Below are positions 38,118-46,896 of a stretch of 64,000 nt of DNA, piece after piece (positions within the stretch are counted from its first letter, which is position 1; every line of letters starts with the position of its first letter). Location: assembly GCF_028369105.1 (NCBI RefSeq), contig NZ_JAQNDO010000001.1, forward strand, positions 2,969,711-3,033,710, written 5' to 3'. This DNA is from Polyangium mundeleinium (GTDB lineage Bacteria > Myxococcota_A > Polyangia > Polyangiales > Polyangiaceae). The translations under genes and the position numbers were made by a program. Below the pieces are notes generated by a model. The model was not told the DNA's origin, searched no databases, and was given only the letters and a program-made list of their open reading frames with translations.

Positions 38118-38150
38118 GGGACCTCCTCCTGTTCGTTCCTCGTTTTCGTG

Positions 38151-38993
38151 TCAGCTCACGATACGCAGGCTTTTGCCGACGAGGACCTCGTTGTGGCTGC
38201 CGACGCGGTAGCCGGCGAGGTCGAGCGTGACGTACTTGAACCCGTGCTGCTTGCCCGCCTCGACGATCGCGTCGCGCATCTCCGGCTCGGCCGCGCGCCC
38301 GAGCTCCGCGAGCGCGAGCTCGATCCGCGCGAGCTCGCCGTGGTAGCGCACGCGCACCTGGCGGAAGCCGAGCCGCTTCAGCGCGCCCTCGAAGCCGCCG
38401 ATCTGCGTCAGCCGCTCGCGCGTGACGCTCGTGCCGTAGGGGATGCGGCTCGAAAGGCAGGCGGCCGCGGGTTTGTCCCATATCGGCAATCCGAGCGCGG
38501 CCGCGCCCGCCCGCACGTCGGCCTTCGTGAACCCGAGCTCGACGAGCGGGCTCACGACCTCGGCGAGCCGCGCCGCTTCGAGCCCCGGCCGGTAATCGCC
38601 GAGATCGTCGACGTTCGTCCCGTTCAGGATCGCCGCGAGCCCCCACTCGACCCGCTTCTGCGCGGCGATGCGGTAAAGCTCGCTCTTGCAGTGGAAGCAG
38701 CGGTCGGGGTTGTTCGCGACGTAGCCGGGATCCTCGATCTCGTTCGACGCGACGAGCCGATGATCGGCGCCGATCGCGCGCGCGACCGTGACGGCGTCCT
38801 CGTGCTCGCCCGGCGCGAGGCTCGGCGAGACCGCGGTCATGCCGATGGCGCGCGGCCCGAGGGCCGCGTGGGCGGCGGCGAGCACGAACGCGCTGTCGAC
38901 CCCGCCGGAGTAACAAACCAGGACCGAGTCGAGCTCGACGAGCCTCTCGCGCAGGCGAGCGAGCTTCTCCTCGATGGCAGGAGCCAGGGCCAT
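38151..38993 (-). CDS. larE: ATP-dependent sacrificial sulfur transferase LarE-like
   Basis: A 280-residue PP-loop enzyme. SGGVDSA (residues 29-35) is the pyrophosphatase loop that adenylates the substrate; PDRCFHCKSELY carries C99 and C102; the WDKPAAACLSSRIPYG segment contains C179, matching the Cys that LarE of Lactiplantibacillus gives up as sulfur donor in synthesis of the nickel-pincer cofactor. The end is VGSHNEVLVGK. LarB and LarC are not nearby, so another sulfur-transfer role is possible. The ATG at 38993 or the GTG at 39011 may be used; the upstream sequence lacks a good ribosome-binding site. It sits just downstream of the 39016 gene. Confidence 0.87.
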   Translation of the reverse strand: MALAPAIEEKLARLRERLVELDSVLVCYSGGVDSAFVLAAAHAALGPRAIGMTAVSPSLAPGEHEDAVTVARAIGADHRLVASNEIEDPGYVANNPDRCFHCKSELYRIAAQKRVEWGLAAILNGTNVDDLGDYRPGLEAARLAEVVSPLVELGFTKADVRAGAAALGLPIWDKPAAACLSSRIPYGTSVTRERLTQIGGFEGALKRLGFRQVRVRYHGELARIELALAELGRAAEPEMRDAIVEAGKQHGFKYVTLDLAGYRVGSHNEVLVGKSLRIVS

Positions 38994-39015
38994 GGGAGGA
39001 GGATCTAACACGCCG

Positions 39016-39420
39016 TCACTCCGCGGGAGGGGAGGCGGCCTGCTTTTCGTCGGTCTTCTCCGGCGCGGCCGTCGGCGCGGGCCCGTCCACCTTGCCGTCG
39101 GGCGCCTTCGATTCGTCGGGTTTGGTCTCGGCCCCGGTCGCCTTTGGTGTGTACTCGAACACCTGCAGGTTTGGTTCGAGCAGCTTGAAGACGCCTTTTT
39201 GCACGTCGTCGCCCATCTGGCCGGTGATCACCGCGATCCAGTGCGGGTGCGTGTTCGCGGCTTGTTCGAGGCGGTTCCACATGCGGGGGCGCAGGCTCAC
39301 GCGCGCGCCGCGCTTGCCGAAGTCGACCAGAAACTCCTTCCAGCCGTTCTTGTCCGTGGTCACCTCGGTGGGGAGCCGGTTGATCTTGATGGTGACTTCG
39401 AGCTTGCCGACGAGCGCCAT
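39016..39420 (-). CDS. conserved hypothetical protein, FinO-like annotated family
   Basis: A 134-residue protein. The start at 39420 follows GGAGG by about nine bases. Residues 1-90 form a compact domain (GKLEVTIKINRLP, KNGWKEFLVDFGKRG, SLRPRMWNRLEQA, HPHWIAVITGQMG and EPNLQVFEYTPK). From memory, this pattern is like small cyanobacterial proteins annotated 'fertility inhibition FinO-like', which I cannot verify. The last 40 residues are a Pro/Ala/Lys/Glu-rich disordered tail. No signal peptide. It lies 22 bases upstream of the larE-like gene and is divergent from the OmpA-like gene. If related to FinO/ProQ it could bind RNA. Confidence 0.6.
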   Translation of the reverse strand: MALVGKLEVTIKINRLPTEVTTDKNGWKEFLVDFGKRGARVSLRPRMWNRLEQAANTHPHWIAVITGQMGDDVQKGVFKLLEPNLQVFEYTPKATGAETKPDESKAPDGKVDGPAPTAAPEKTDEKQAASPPAE

Positions 39421-39537
39421 AGGAGCCTCCGCGCCCTCCGGACGGTGCCCAAATCGGCGCCGGAACACAAGTCGGGCCCGCCTCGTACCGAGTTACTTGC
39501 GGGAGAAGGCCGGAATGGGTGACGCTTGGGGCCTCTC

Positions 39538-40287
39538 ATGAACCGCACCTCGCTTGGAAGGTCCGTCGCGCTCGCCGCCACGCTGGGGGCTTTGGCTGCG
39601 CTCGTCGGCTGCTCGGACAACCGCTTGCCGCCCGTGCCCGTGCCGAAGGCGGAGCAGAAGAGCCAACTGCCGCGCTGGTACCCCGAGAAGGCCTGGACCG
39701 CGAAGGAAGGCCAGAGCCAGATCTACATCGAGGGCAAGATCGTCTTCCAGACCGGCAGCGCCACGATCCACAAGTTCGGCGAGACCGAGAAGGTCCTGAA
39801 GACGCTGCTCGCGTTCGTCAACGAGCACCCCGAGGTCACGCGCCTGCGGATCGAGGGGCACACGGACGACAACGGCGCCGAGGACAAGAACCAGGACCTC
39901 AGCGCGCGGCGCGCGCTCAGCGTGTGCAACTGGCTCGTCGACAACGGCGTGAGCCACCTGCGCCTGCTCGCCGTCGGCTTCGGCGAGACGAAGCCCATCG
40001 CGCCGAACGAGCTCGAGATGGGCCGCGCGGAGAACCGCCGCACCGAGTTCCACGTCGCCGAGGTCGACGGCAAGCCCTTCCTCGGCAAGGACCCGACGGG
40101 CGGCGGCATGGTGCTCGACGTGCCGAGCCTCGAAGAGCGCAAGGCCGAGGAAGAGGCGCGCAAGAAGCCTGTGATCGCGGTCGTGCCGACCTTGAACTTC
40201 AAGCCCACGGGCAACGAAGTGAAGAAGGTCCAGGACAAGCAGATCTCGCTCGACCCAACGCAGAAGAAGCCCGAGCAGAAGAAGTAG
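39538..40287 (+). CDS. OmpA-family lipoprotein
   Basis: A 249-residue outer-membrane lipoprotein. The signal peptide ends at ALVGCSD (lipobox LVGC). The OmpA C-terminal domain (about residues 60-170) binds peptidoglycan: IVFQTGSATIHKFGE, LRIEGHTDDNG, DLSARRALSVCNWLVDNGV and ENRRTEFHV are the typical stretches. A Lys/Glu-rich tail follows. The ATG at 39538 overlaps the TGA of a tiny eight-codon frame (39515-39541) that has its own GGAGAAGG, which could couple translation. The TTG at 39526 is an alternative start. The gene is convergent with the spermidine-synthase fusion gene, 12 bases apart. Confidence 0.88.
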   Translation: MNRTSLGRSVALAATLGALAALVGCSDNRLPPVPVPKAEQKSQLPRWYPEKAWTAKEGQSQIYIEGKIVFQTGSATIHKFGETEKVLKTLLAFVNEHPEVTRLRIEGHTDDNGAEDKNQDLSARRALSVCNWLVDNGVSHLRLLAVGFGETKPIAPNELEMGRAENRRTEFHVAEVDGKPFLGKDPTGGGMVLDVPSLEERKAEEEARKKPVIAVVPTLNFKPTGNEVKKVQDKQISLDPTQKKPEQKK

Positions 40288-40299
40288 AGCGCGCTCGGC

Positions 40300-42672
40300 C
40301 TAAGGCCCGAGGTGCCGCTCGGCCGCGTTCGGCGTGCGGTACTGCTCCAGCATCGCGAGCGTCTCGTGGAGCGACTGCCAGTAGTCGAGCACGTTGCCCT
40401 TCGGCGTCGCGTATTCGAGGAAGAGGTTGTCGTCGGTGGAGACGAGCGGCTCGCCCGGCGTCTCGCCGACGAACCGATCGAGCTCCGCGCCCGAGGCCAT
40501 GAGCTCGTCGAGCAAGCCCGGCAGCGTGCCCGCGCCGAGCGTCTCGCGGATCGCGGGCACCGTGGCGAGGCGATCGAGCTCGGCGCGCGAGGCGACGAGG
40601 GGCCGCGCGCTCGCCACGAGGATGCCCTGCGATCCGCCGACGAAGAGCGCGACGTGCGGGAAGACGACGCGCAGCGTGCGCACGATGGCCGCGAGCTCGC
40701 GCCTGCGGATGTGGTGGAGCTGCACCCACTGCTGGAGGATGCCGCCGTCTGCGAGGCGCGCGCGCACGAGCTCGTAGAACTCGCGGCTGTAGAGGCTCGC
40801 GGCACCTGCGAACCACACGCTCGTGAGCTCCATCGTGACGAGGTCGTAGCCGCCCGGCGACACGAGCAGGTGGTTGCGGCCGTCTTCGAGCGAGAGCACC
40901 GTGCGCGGATCGTCGAGTGAATTGCGCGCCGGCCCGGAAAAATACTTCCGCGACGCGTCCACGATGGCGGGCGAGATCTCGGCGACCTCGATGCGCTCCC
41001 ACGGGTAGGTGGCGATCGTGCCGAGCGTCGTGCCCGTGCCGAGGCCGATGACGAGCACGCGCTTCTCGGTGCCACGGAGGAACATCGAGGGGAAGTGCGC
41101 GAACCTGCGCTGCGCGGCCATCTCGGGACCGTTGTCGCCCTGGAACTTGCCGTTCGTGTAGAGCGTGAGCACCTCGGCGCGCCGCGCCACCGTGGTCACG
41201 CCGCCGTGCACGTCCTCGCGCACCATCTCGATGCGATCGGGCGGCGGGCCCGCGGAGAAGTACACGTTCGCGCCGTTCGTCATGCGCGCCATGTCCCAGC
41301 GCGGCAGCACGAGCGCGACCACGATCGCGGCCGCGGGCAAGGCGAACCGCGTCACGGCGGAGCCCTTCTCTCCGGCGGCCACGCGCGAGGCGAGCACCGA
41401 GGCGATCGCGAGCGCCGCGACGACGCCGAGCAGCGTGCCCTGCGATCCGAGCACCGGGAGGATGACGTACCCCGTGATGATTGAGCCGAAGATCGTGCCG
41501 ACGGTGTTCACCACGGTCAGCCGTCCGACGCGCGCGCCGACGTCGGGCATCGAGGCGATGCGGTGGAGCAGGAGCGGAAACGTCGTGCCGAGGAAGACCG
41601 TCGGGACCGCGAGGATCAGGAGCGCGGCGAGCGCGCGGACGAGCTCGCGGCCCGTCCAGGAGTGCACATGTTTGCCTGCGAAGAGGAAGAGGCGCGGCAG
41701 CTCGGCCCAGAGCGGCATGGTGAGCGCGAGCGAGATCGCGGCGGCGCCGAGGCCGAACGCGAGCGCGCGGTCGCCGCGCTTCTCGGCGAGGGCAGGGGAG
41801 CGCGCCGCGCCGATCGCCAGGCACACGAGGAAGACGGCGAGCATCAGGCCGAACGCATACGCGCTGTTGCCGATGAGCAGCGCGAGCAGGTGCGTCTCGA
41901 CGACCTCGGCCGCGAACACGATGAACCCCGACGCGAACGCGAACGCGAGCGCCGTGTTCTCGTGGTACGGACCCTGCGCCTGCGCCGCGGGCGCCGTTCG
42001 TTTCGGGCTCTCGTCGCTCGTCTCCGTCGCGGGCGCAGGGCTCTCCTCGGGCGCGCGCCTTCCCGTGACGATCGCGGTCACGCCGATCGTCACGTTCGCC
42101 AGCGCCGCAGCCCAGATCGTGCCGCGCACGCCGAGCGCGGGCAGGACGAGGTACGCGCTCGTCAGCGCGCCGATCGCGCCTCCCGCCGTGTTGATGGCGT
42201 AGAGCAACGACAGACGGCGCTGGCTTCGCTCGCCGACCTCGCCGGCGACGACCCGCGACAGGATCGGCAGCGTCGCGCCCATCGCCACCGTCGGAACGAT
42301 CACCACGAGCGCCGTCAACGCGCCGCGCGCCGCCGTGAGGATCGCGAGCGAGCCCGGGGCCTTCTGCGCGACGTGGACATACGCCGCGGTGAGCGCTTCG
42401 AGCGCGGCGGGCGAGGCGGCGACGACGAGGCCGACGATGATTTCCAGCACCCCGTAGGCCACGAGCGGGCGGGCGATGCGCGCGGCGCGCTTGCCGCCGA
42501 GGTGCGCGCCGAGCGCCATGCCTCCCATGAACGCGGCGAGCACCGTGCTCACGGCGTACGCCGTCGCGCCGAAGACGTAGCCGAGCAGCTTGCCGAACGC
42601 GACCTCGTAGAGGAGCCCGGTCGAACCGGAGACGAGGAAGAGCGTCACGACGAGGGAAAACCGAGGGCGCAC
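40300..42672 (-). CDS. MFS-like membrane domain fused to spermidine synthase
   Basis: A 790-residue fusion. Residues 1-470 have about 12 hydrophobic helices with MFS-like spacing (SLVVTLFLVSGSTGLLYEVAFGKLLGY at the start, then a central charged loop of about 40 residues). Residues 500-790 resemble spermine/spermidine synthase and related methyltransferases: VLVIGLGTGTTLGTI is the SAM/decarboxy-SAM-binding loop, followed by EVAEISPAIV and DGRNHLLV. Such fusions are widespread in bacteria and their substrate is unproven. The gene is divergent from the nucleoside ABC operon with about 97 bases between. Confidence 0.87.
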   Translation of the reverse strand: MRPRFSLVVTLFLVSGSTGLLYEVAFGKLLGYVFGATAYAVSTVLAAFMGGMALGAHLGGKRAARIARPLVAYGVLEIIVGLVVAASPAALEALTAAYVHVAQKAPGSLAILTAARGALTALVVIVPTVAMGATLPILSRVVAGEVGERSQRRLSLLYAINTAGGAIGALTSAYLVLPALGVRGTIWAAALANVTIGVTAIVTGRRAPEESPAPATETSDESPKRTAPAAQAQGPYHENTALAFAFASGFIVFAAEVVETHLLALLIGNSAYAFGLMLAVFLVCLAIGAARSPALAEKRGDRALAFGLGAAAISLALTMPLWAELPRLFLFAGKHVHSWTGRELVRALAALLILAVPTVFLGTTFPLLLHRIASMPDVGARVGRLTVVNTVGTIFGSIITGYVILPVLGSQGTLLGVVAALAIASVLASRVAAGEKGSAVTRFALPAAAIVVALVLPRWDMARMTNGANVYFSAGPPPDRIEMVREDVHGGVTTVARRAEVLTLYTNGKFQGDNGPEMAAQRRFAHFPSMFLRGTEKRVLVIGLGTGTTLGTIATYPWERIEVAEISPAIVDASRKYFSGPARNSLDDPRTVLSLEDGRNHLLVSPGGYDLVTMELTSVWFAGAASLYSREFYELVRARLADGGILQQWVQLHHIRRRELAAIVRTLRVVFPHVALFVGGSQGILVASARPLVASRAELDRLATVPAIRETLGAGTLPGLLDELMASGAELDRFVGETPGEPLVSTDDNLFLEYATPKGNVLDYWQSLHETLAMLEQYRTPNAAERHLGP

Positions 42673-42769
42673 GCCGCGGACGATAGTCCAAGGGGCCGAG
42701 ATCGCACGGCGCGAAAAAGGTCATCGGCGCCGATCCCGGCGCGCAGGGCCCGCGGTATCCTCGGGGCCG

Positions 42770-44278
42770 ATGCGCGGCCCCGTGATGAAGATCGAAGACA
42801 TCGCCGTTCGTTACGGCGATTGCTGGTCCATCCGGTCGGCCACGATCACCCTCGAACCCGGCGTGATCCACGCGATCCTGGGAGAAAACGGCGCCGGCAA
42901 GTCGACGCTGCTCAAAGCGGCGGCGGGGTTCGCCCCGCGCGTGGCGGGCACGGTGCGGATCGAGGACGGCGCGGCAGCCATTGGGATGGTGCACCAGCAC
43001 TTCATGCTGGTTTCGGCGTTCACGGCGCTGGAGAACCTCGTCCTCGGCAGCGAACCCACGGGCTCGTTCGGACGCCTCGACCTCGCGAAGGCGCGGCGCG
43101 AGGCCGAGGCGCTCATGGAAAAGACGGGCCTTCGGGTGAACCTCGACGCGCGCACCTCGGATCTCGCGGTGGGCGAGCGGCAGCGGCTGGAGATCCTGCG
43201 CGTGCTCTACCGCGGCGCCCGCGCGATCTTGCTCGACGAGCCGACCGCGGTGCTCTCGCCGCTCGAAGCGGAGGAGCTCTACACGACGCTCGGCGCGCTC
43301 GCCGAGGGAGGCGCGACGATCGCCGTCGTCACGCACCGCATGGACGAGGTCATCCGGTTCGCCGGCCACGTCACGATCATGCGGCGCGGCAGGACCGTGC
43401 TTTCGCGGCCGATCGCAGCGGACGAGCGTGACCATCCGAAGCGGCTCGAGGACGAGCTCACGCGGGCGATCATGGGTGGAGAGCCGCCGCCCGAGGCGAG
43501 CCCGCCCGCGCTCGCGGAGGACGCCGAGATCGCGTTCTCGATCGAGGATCTCGTGCTCGTCGACGCCACGGGCAAACGCGTGCTCGACGGCCTCAACCTC
43601 GCCGTGAAGAAGGGCGAGATCGTGGGCATCGCGGGCATCGAGGGCAACGGGCAGCGCGAGCTCGTGCGTGCTGTCGCGGGGCTCGAACCCGGCGTGGCCG
43701 GATCGATCGTCCTCGGCGGCGCGCGCCTGCCCGCCGTGAGGACCACGGAGGATCTGCGCAAGCGACGCCGCGCGATCGCCGTGGTCCACGAGGATCGCCA
43801 CGCCGACGGGCTCATGCTCGATGCGTCCGTGGGCGACAACCTCGTGCTCGGCGAGCTCGGTCAGATCGACGGGCCCAGCGCGGAAGCCGCGTTGATCAAG
43901 CATCGTATCGATCGCTTCGGCGTGAACCCGCCCGACGCGGCGAGGCGCGCGGGCGAGCTGTCCGGCGGCAACCAGCAGAAGGTCGTCGTGGGACGCGCGC
44001 TCGATCGCATCGAAGCGAGCCCCGAGCGCGCGCTCGTCGTGCTCGGACAACCGACCCGCGGCGTCGACGTCGGGGCGGCGGCGACGATCCACGGCGCCAT
44101 CGTCACGGCCGCGGAAAAGGGCCTCGCCGTGCTCGTGGTGAGCGCGGACCTCGGCGAGCTCAGGCGCCTCTCGCACCGCATCCTCGTCCTGCACCGCGGC
44201 CGTATCGTGACGGAACTCCCGCCCACGTCCTCCGACGACGTCATCGGCCGGGCCATGCTCGGCATGGAGGACGCGTGA
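42770..44278 (+). CDS. nucleoside-type ABC transporter ATPase (two ABC domains)
   Basis: A 502-residue ATPase with tandem domains, as in RbsA and the YufO/NupO group that imports nucleosides or similar. Domain 1 has Walker A GENGAGKST, the Q-loop-like MVHQHFMLV diagnostic for the BMP-type family, signature LAVGERQRLEIL and Walker B AILLDEPT. Domain 2 (from about residue 255) has a degenerate Walker A, GIEGNGQREL, and signature LSGGNQQK. ATG at 42770 or 42785 can serve as start. It overlaps the first permease gene by four bases (GTGA). The BMP-type binding protein is not in the window. Confidence 0.92.
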   Translation: MRGPVMKIEDIAVRYGDCWSIRSATITLEPGVIHAILGENGAGKSTLLKAAAGFAPRVAGTVRIEDGAAAIGMVHQHFMLVSAFTALENLVLGSEPTGSFGRLDLAKARREAEALMEKTGLRVNLDARTSDLAVGERQRLEILRVLYRGARAILLDEPTAVLSPLEAEELYTTLGALAEGGATIAVVTHRMDEVIRFAGHVTIMRRGRTVLSRPIAADERDHPKRLEDELTRAIMGGEPPPEASPPALAEDAEIAFSIEDLVLVDATGKRVLDGLNLAVKKGEIVGIAGIEGNGQRELVRAVAGLEPGVAGSIVLGGARLPAVRTTEDLRKRRRAIAVVHEDRHADGLMLDASVGDNLVLGELGQIDGPSAEAALIKHRIDRFGVNPPDAARRAGELSGGNQQKVVVGRALDRIEASPERALVVLGQPTRGVDVGAAATIHGAIVTAAEKGLAVLVVSADLGELRRLSHRILVLHRGRIVTELPPTSSDDVIGRAMLGMEDA

Positions 44279-45384
44279 ACGACAAACGCGTCCGCGCCCT
44301 GCTCCCGATCGTCCTCGCGATCGCGGGCGGCATCCTGATCTTCAACCTGATCGCGTTCGCGTTCGGGGAAGCGCCGGCCTCGGCGTTGCGCCTCGCGTTC
44401 GAGGGCACGTGGGGCACGCCGTACGGCCTCGGCCAGGTCCTCTTCAAGGCCACGCCGCTGCTCTTCACGGGCCTCGCGTTCGAGGTCGCGCTGCGCGCGG
44501 GCCTCTTCAACATCGGCGCCGAGGGACAACTCGCGCTCGCGAGCCTCGTGGGCGGGCTCGTCGCCTCGAAGCTCCCCGCCTCGCTCCCCATGCCGATCGC
44601 GCTGCCGATCGTGCTCGCCACCGCCGCCGCGGTCGGCGCGTTCGTCGCGTTCATCCCCGCGATCCTGCGCGCGCGTCGCGGTGTGCACGAGATCATCACG
44701 GCGATCATGGTCAACCGCATCGTGGACGCGATCCTCCCGTGGACGTTCTCCACGGTGCTCGGCTCCTCCACGCTCCGCACCGCGGACATCGCGCCCGGCG
44801 CCGCGCTCCCGCGCCTCGATCGTGTCGTGCCGTCCTTCGCGGGCAGCGCCGCGAGTTTTGCGTTCCCTCTTGCGGTCGTGATCGTCTTCGTCGCGATGGC
44901 CCTGCTCGAACGCACCCGGCTCGGTCGGGAGATCCGCTGGGTCGGGTTTCGCCCCGAGGCTTGCCGCGCCGAGGGCATCGACGTCGAGCGGCGCTTGCTC
45001 CTCGCGATGCTCCTCTCCGGCGCGATCGCGGCGCTCGCCGTCTCCTCGACGGCGCTCGGGTACAAGGGGTACTACGAGCTCGGCCTCGGCGCGGGCGCGG
45101 GGTGGAGCGGCATCGCGGTCGCCATGCTCGGCCGCGGCAAGGCCGTCGGCATCGTCCTCGCCGCGATCTTCCTCGGCACGCTGGAGCAAGCCGGCCTCGC
45201 GGTGAACGCGCGTGTCCCGAAGGAGGCGATGGACGTCCTCGAAGCGACGCTCATCGTCCTCGTCGCCGTCGCGAGCCGCGTCGCGTTCAAGGGCGCGCGC
45301 GCCGCGACGAACGAAGGCCCCGAGCCTGCACCTCCCCGCGACAAACCTACCCCCACGCCTGCCTCCGAGGAGGCCCGCTCGTGA
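44275..45384 (+). CDS. BMP-type ABC transporter permease 1
   Basis: A 369-residue membrane protein with about nine hydrophobic helices, of the BPD_transp_2 group that includes NupP/YufP. It begins GTG within the stop of the ATPase gene. Typical stretches are FNLIAFAFGEAPASALRLAFEGTWGT near the start, the EVALRAGLFNIGAEGQLALAS EAA-like region and GGLVASKLP. A charged Pro-rich tail ends the protein. Together with the second permease and the ATPase it builds an importer of nucleosides or related compounds. The last bases overlap the next gene by four. Confidence 0.9.
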   Translation: MNDKRVRALLPIVLAIAGGILIFNLIAFAFGEAPASALRLAFEGTWGTPYGLGQVLFKATPLLFTGLAFEVALRAGLFNIGAEGQLALASLVGGLVASKLPASLPMPIALPIVLATAAAVGAFVAFIPAILRARRGVHEIITAIMVNRIVDAILPWTFSTVLGSSTLRTADIAPGAALPRLDRVVPSFAGSAASFAFPLAVVIVFVAMALLERTRLGREIRWVGFRPEACRAEGIDVERRLLLAMLLSGAIAALAVSSTALGYKGYYELGLGAGAGWSGIAVAMLGRGKAVGIVLAAIFLGTLEQAGLAVNARVPKEAMDVLEATLIVLVAVASRVAFKGARAATNEGPEPAPPRDKPTPTPASEEARS

Positions 45385-46292
45385 GCTCGATCTTCTCCCT
45401 CACCATGCTCGCCGAGTCGATCCGCATTGCCGTGCCGTACACGTGCGCGGCGATCGGCGGCGTGTGGGCCGAGCGCGCGGGCGTCATCCAGATCGGCCTC
45501 GAAGGCATCCTGCTCACGGGCGCGTTCACCGCGGTCGCCGTCACGCACGCGACGAACAGCCCCACGCTTGGCCTCGTCGCGGCGATCGGCGCTGGCATCG
45601 CGCTCTCGCTCGGCCACGGCCAGCTCACCGAGCGCGCCCGCGTTCATGCCGTCATCAGCGGCATCGCCTTGAACCTCTTCGCGCTCGCCGCGACCCGCAT
45701 GGGCCTGCGCGCCCTCTACGACAGCGCCTCGAACTCCCCTGGGATCGAGGCGTACCGGTTCGGCCCCACGGGCGCCACGGGCGGCGCGATGCTCCTGCGT
45801 GTCCTCGCCGATCCCGTCTTCTTCCTTGCGCTCGCCGCCGTCGCCGCGACCCCCTTCCTCCTGCAAAACACCCGCTTCGGCCTGCGCGTGCGCGCCGCCG
45901 GCGAGAACCCCGTCGCCACCGCGAGCGTCGGCATCTCCGTCACGCGCGTCCGCCTCACCGCGCTCGCCGTCTCCGGCGCGATCTGCGCGCTCGGCGGCGC
46001 ACACCTCGCCTACGACCAGCAGCGCTTCGAGTCCGGCATGTCCGCGGGCCGTGGCTTCATCGCGCTCGCGGCCGTCGTCGTCTCGGGCTGGCGCGCGGGC
46101 CGCGCCGCGCTCGCGTGCCTCGCGTTCGGCATGCTCGAAGCGCTGCAAATCGTGCTCCAGGACGAGGTGCGCAAGACGGCGATCGGTGATCTGATCCAGA
46201 CCTTGCCCTACGTCGCGACGTTGCTCGTGCTCGCGCTCGCGCCACGCCGCGCGGGCGCGCCCGAGGGACTCGGCAAACACGCCGCCGACTAA
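45381..46292 (+). CDS. BMP-type ABC transporter permease 2
   Basis: A 303-residue membrane protein starting with GTG in a GTGA overlap with permease 1. It has about eight helices and the NupQ/YufQ pattern: RIAVPYTCAAIGGVWAERAGVIQIGLEGILLTGAF, then LRVRAAGENPVATASVGISVTRVR and a late GRGFIALAAVVVSGWRAG, all usual for this permease group. Last gene of the three-gene transporter operon. Its TAA is followed directly by the phased palindrome array, with no classical terminator. Confidence 0.9.
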   Translation: MSSIFSLTMLAESIRIAVPYTCAAIGGVWAERAGVIQIGLEGILLTGAFTAVAVTHATNSPTLGLVAAIGAGIALSLGHGQLTERARVHAVISGIALNLFALAATRMGLRALYDSASNSPGIEAYRFGPTGATGGAMLLRVLADPVFFLALAAVAATPFLLQNTRFGLRVRAAGENPVATASVGISVTRVRLTALAVSGAICALGGAHLAYDQQRFESGMSAGRGFIALAAVVVSGWRAGRAALACLAFGMLEALQIVLQDEVRKTAIGDLIQTLPYVATLLVLALAPRRAGAPEGLGKHAAD

Positions 46293-46307
46293 GGTCCCGA
46301 GCGCCCT

Positions 46308-46836
46308 TGCACGCGCGCGAGGGCCTGCAACGTCCGCTCCGCGGCGCGCTCACGCCGGCGCAGAGCGAGGCAACCTCCTGCCGGCACGGCCCTTGCGCGC
46401 GTACAAAACGACGCGTGCCCGTTGCGAGGCGTGTCTTGCACGCACGCAAATCGACGCGTGCCCGTTGCGAGGCGTGCCTTGCGTGCACGCAAAACGACGC
46501 GTGCCCCTTGCGAGGCGTGCCATGCACGTGTGCAAACGCGGCCAGCGACGTTCGTTCACCGCGGTTGCACGGGTGCAACGCTCCGCCATCCCACGCCACA
46601 TTCCTGCTTGCGCGCGTGCAAACACCGCCGTCACGGGGTCGGGAGGCGCCTTGCACCGGATGCAACGCACCCCTCGCAGCCGCGAGGACCGTCTTGCATG
46701 GAGCAACGACCGTGGCTGACGCTCGACGGGGCGATTTTGCGTGCGTGCAACACACGCCGCGCAACGGCAAGCCGACCCGTTGCACCGGGGATCCCCTCAA
46801 CTCCACGCCGGCACGCCCCGCTTTGCGCGAAAGCTC
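46308..46836. repeat. array of TTGC-N6-GCAA palindromes phased at 43 bp
   Basis: Palindromes start at 46393, 46436, 46479, 46522, 46565, 46608, 46651, 46694 and 46737, exactly 43 bp apart. Arms are TTGC and GCAA around 6 variable, mainly alternating purine/pyrimidine bases (46651 has 7, 46694 has 5; 46393 reads ACAA and 46522 ATGC in one arm). Left half-sites continue at 46780 and 46823 in phase; a degenerate copy with GCAG at 46360-46363 is in phase on the left, and one copy at 46308 is shifted by one base. The first three spacers (29 bp) are nearly identical, the others are unrelated. It lies between two convergent genes. Confidence 0.9.
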
Positions 46837-46896
46837 GCGTCCTTAGCTCGCGTCCTTTTTCCGCCCGCCCTCCCCCCGTTCAACCCTCCCAACCCC

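Noticed and set aside
46308-46836. CRISPR array
   Set aside because: The period is regular, but the repeated part is only 14 bases with a variable centre, three spacers are near-identical, and no cas gene is nearby.
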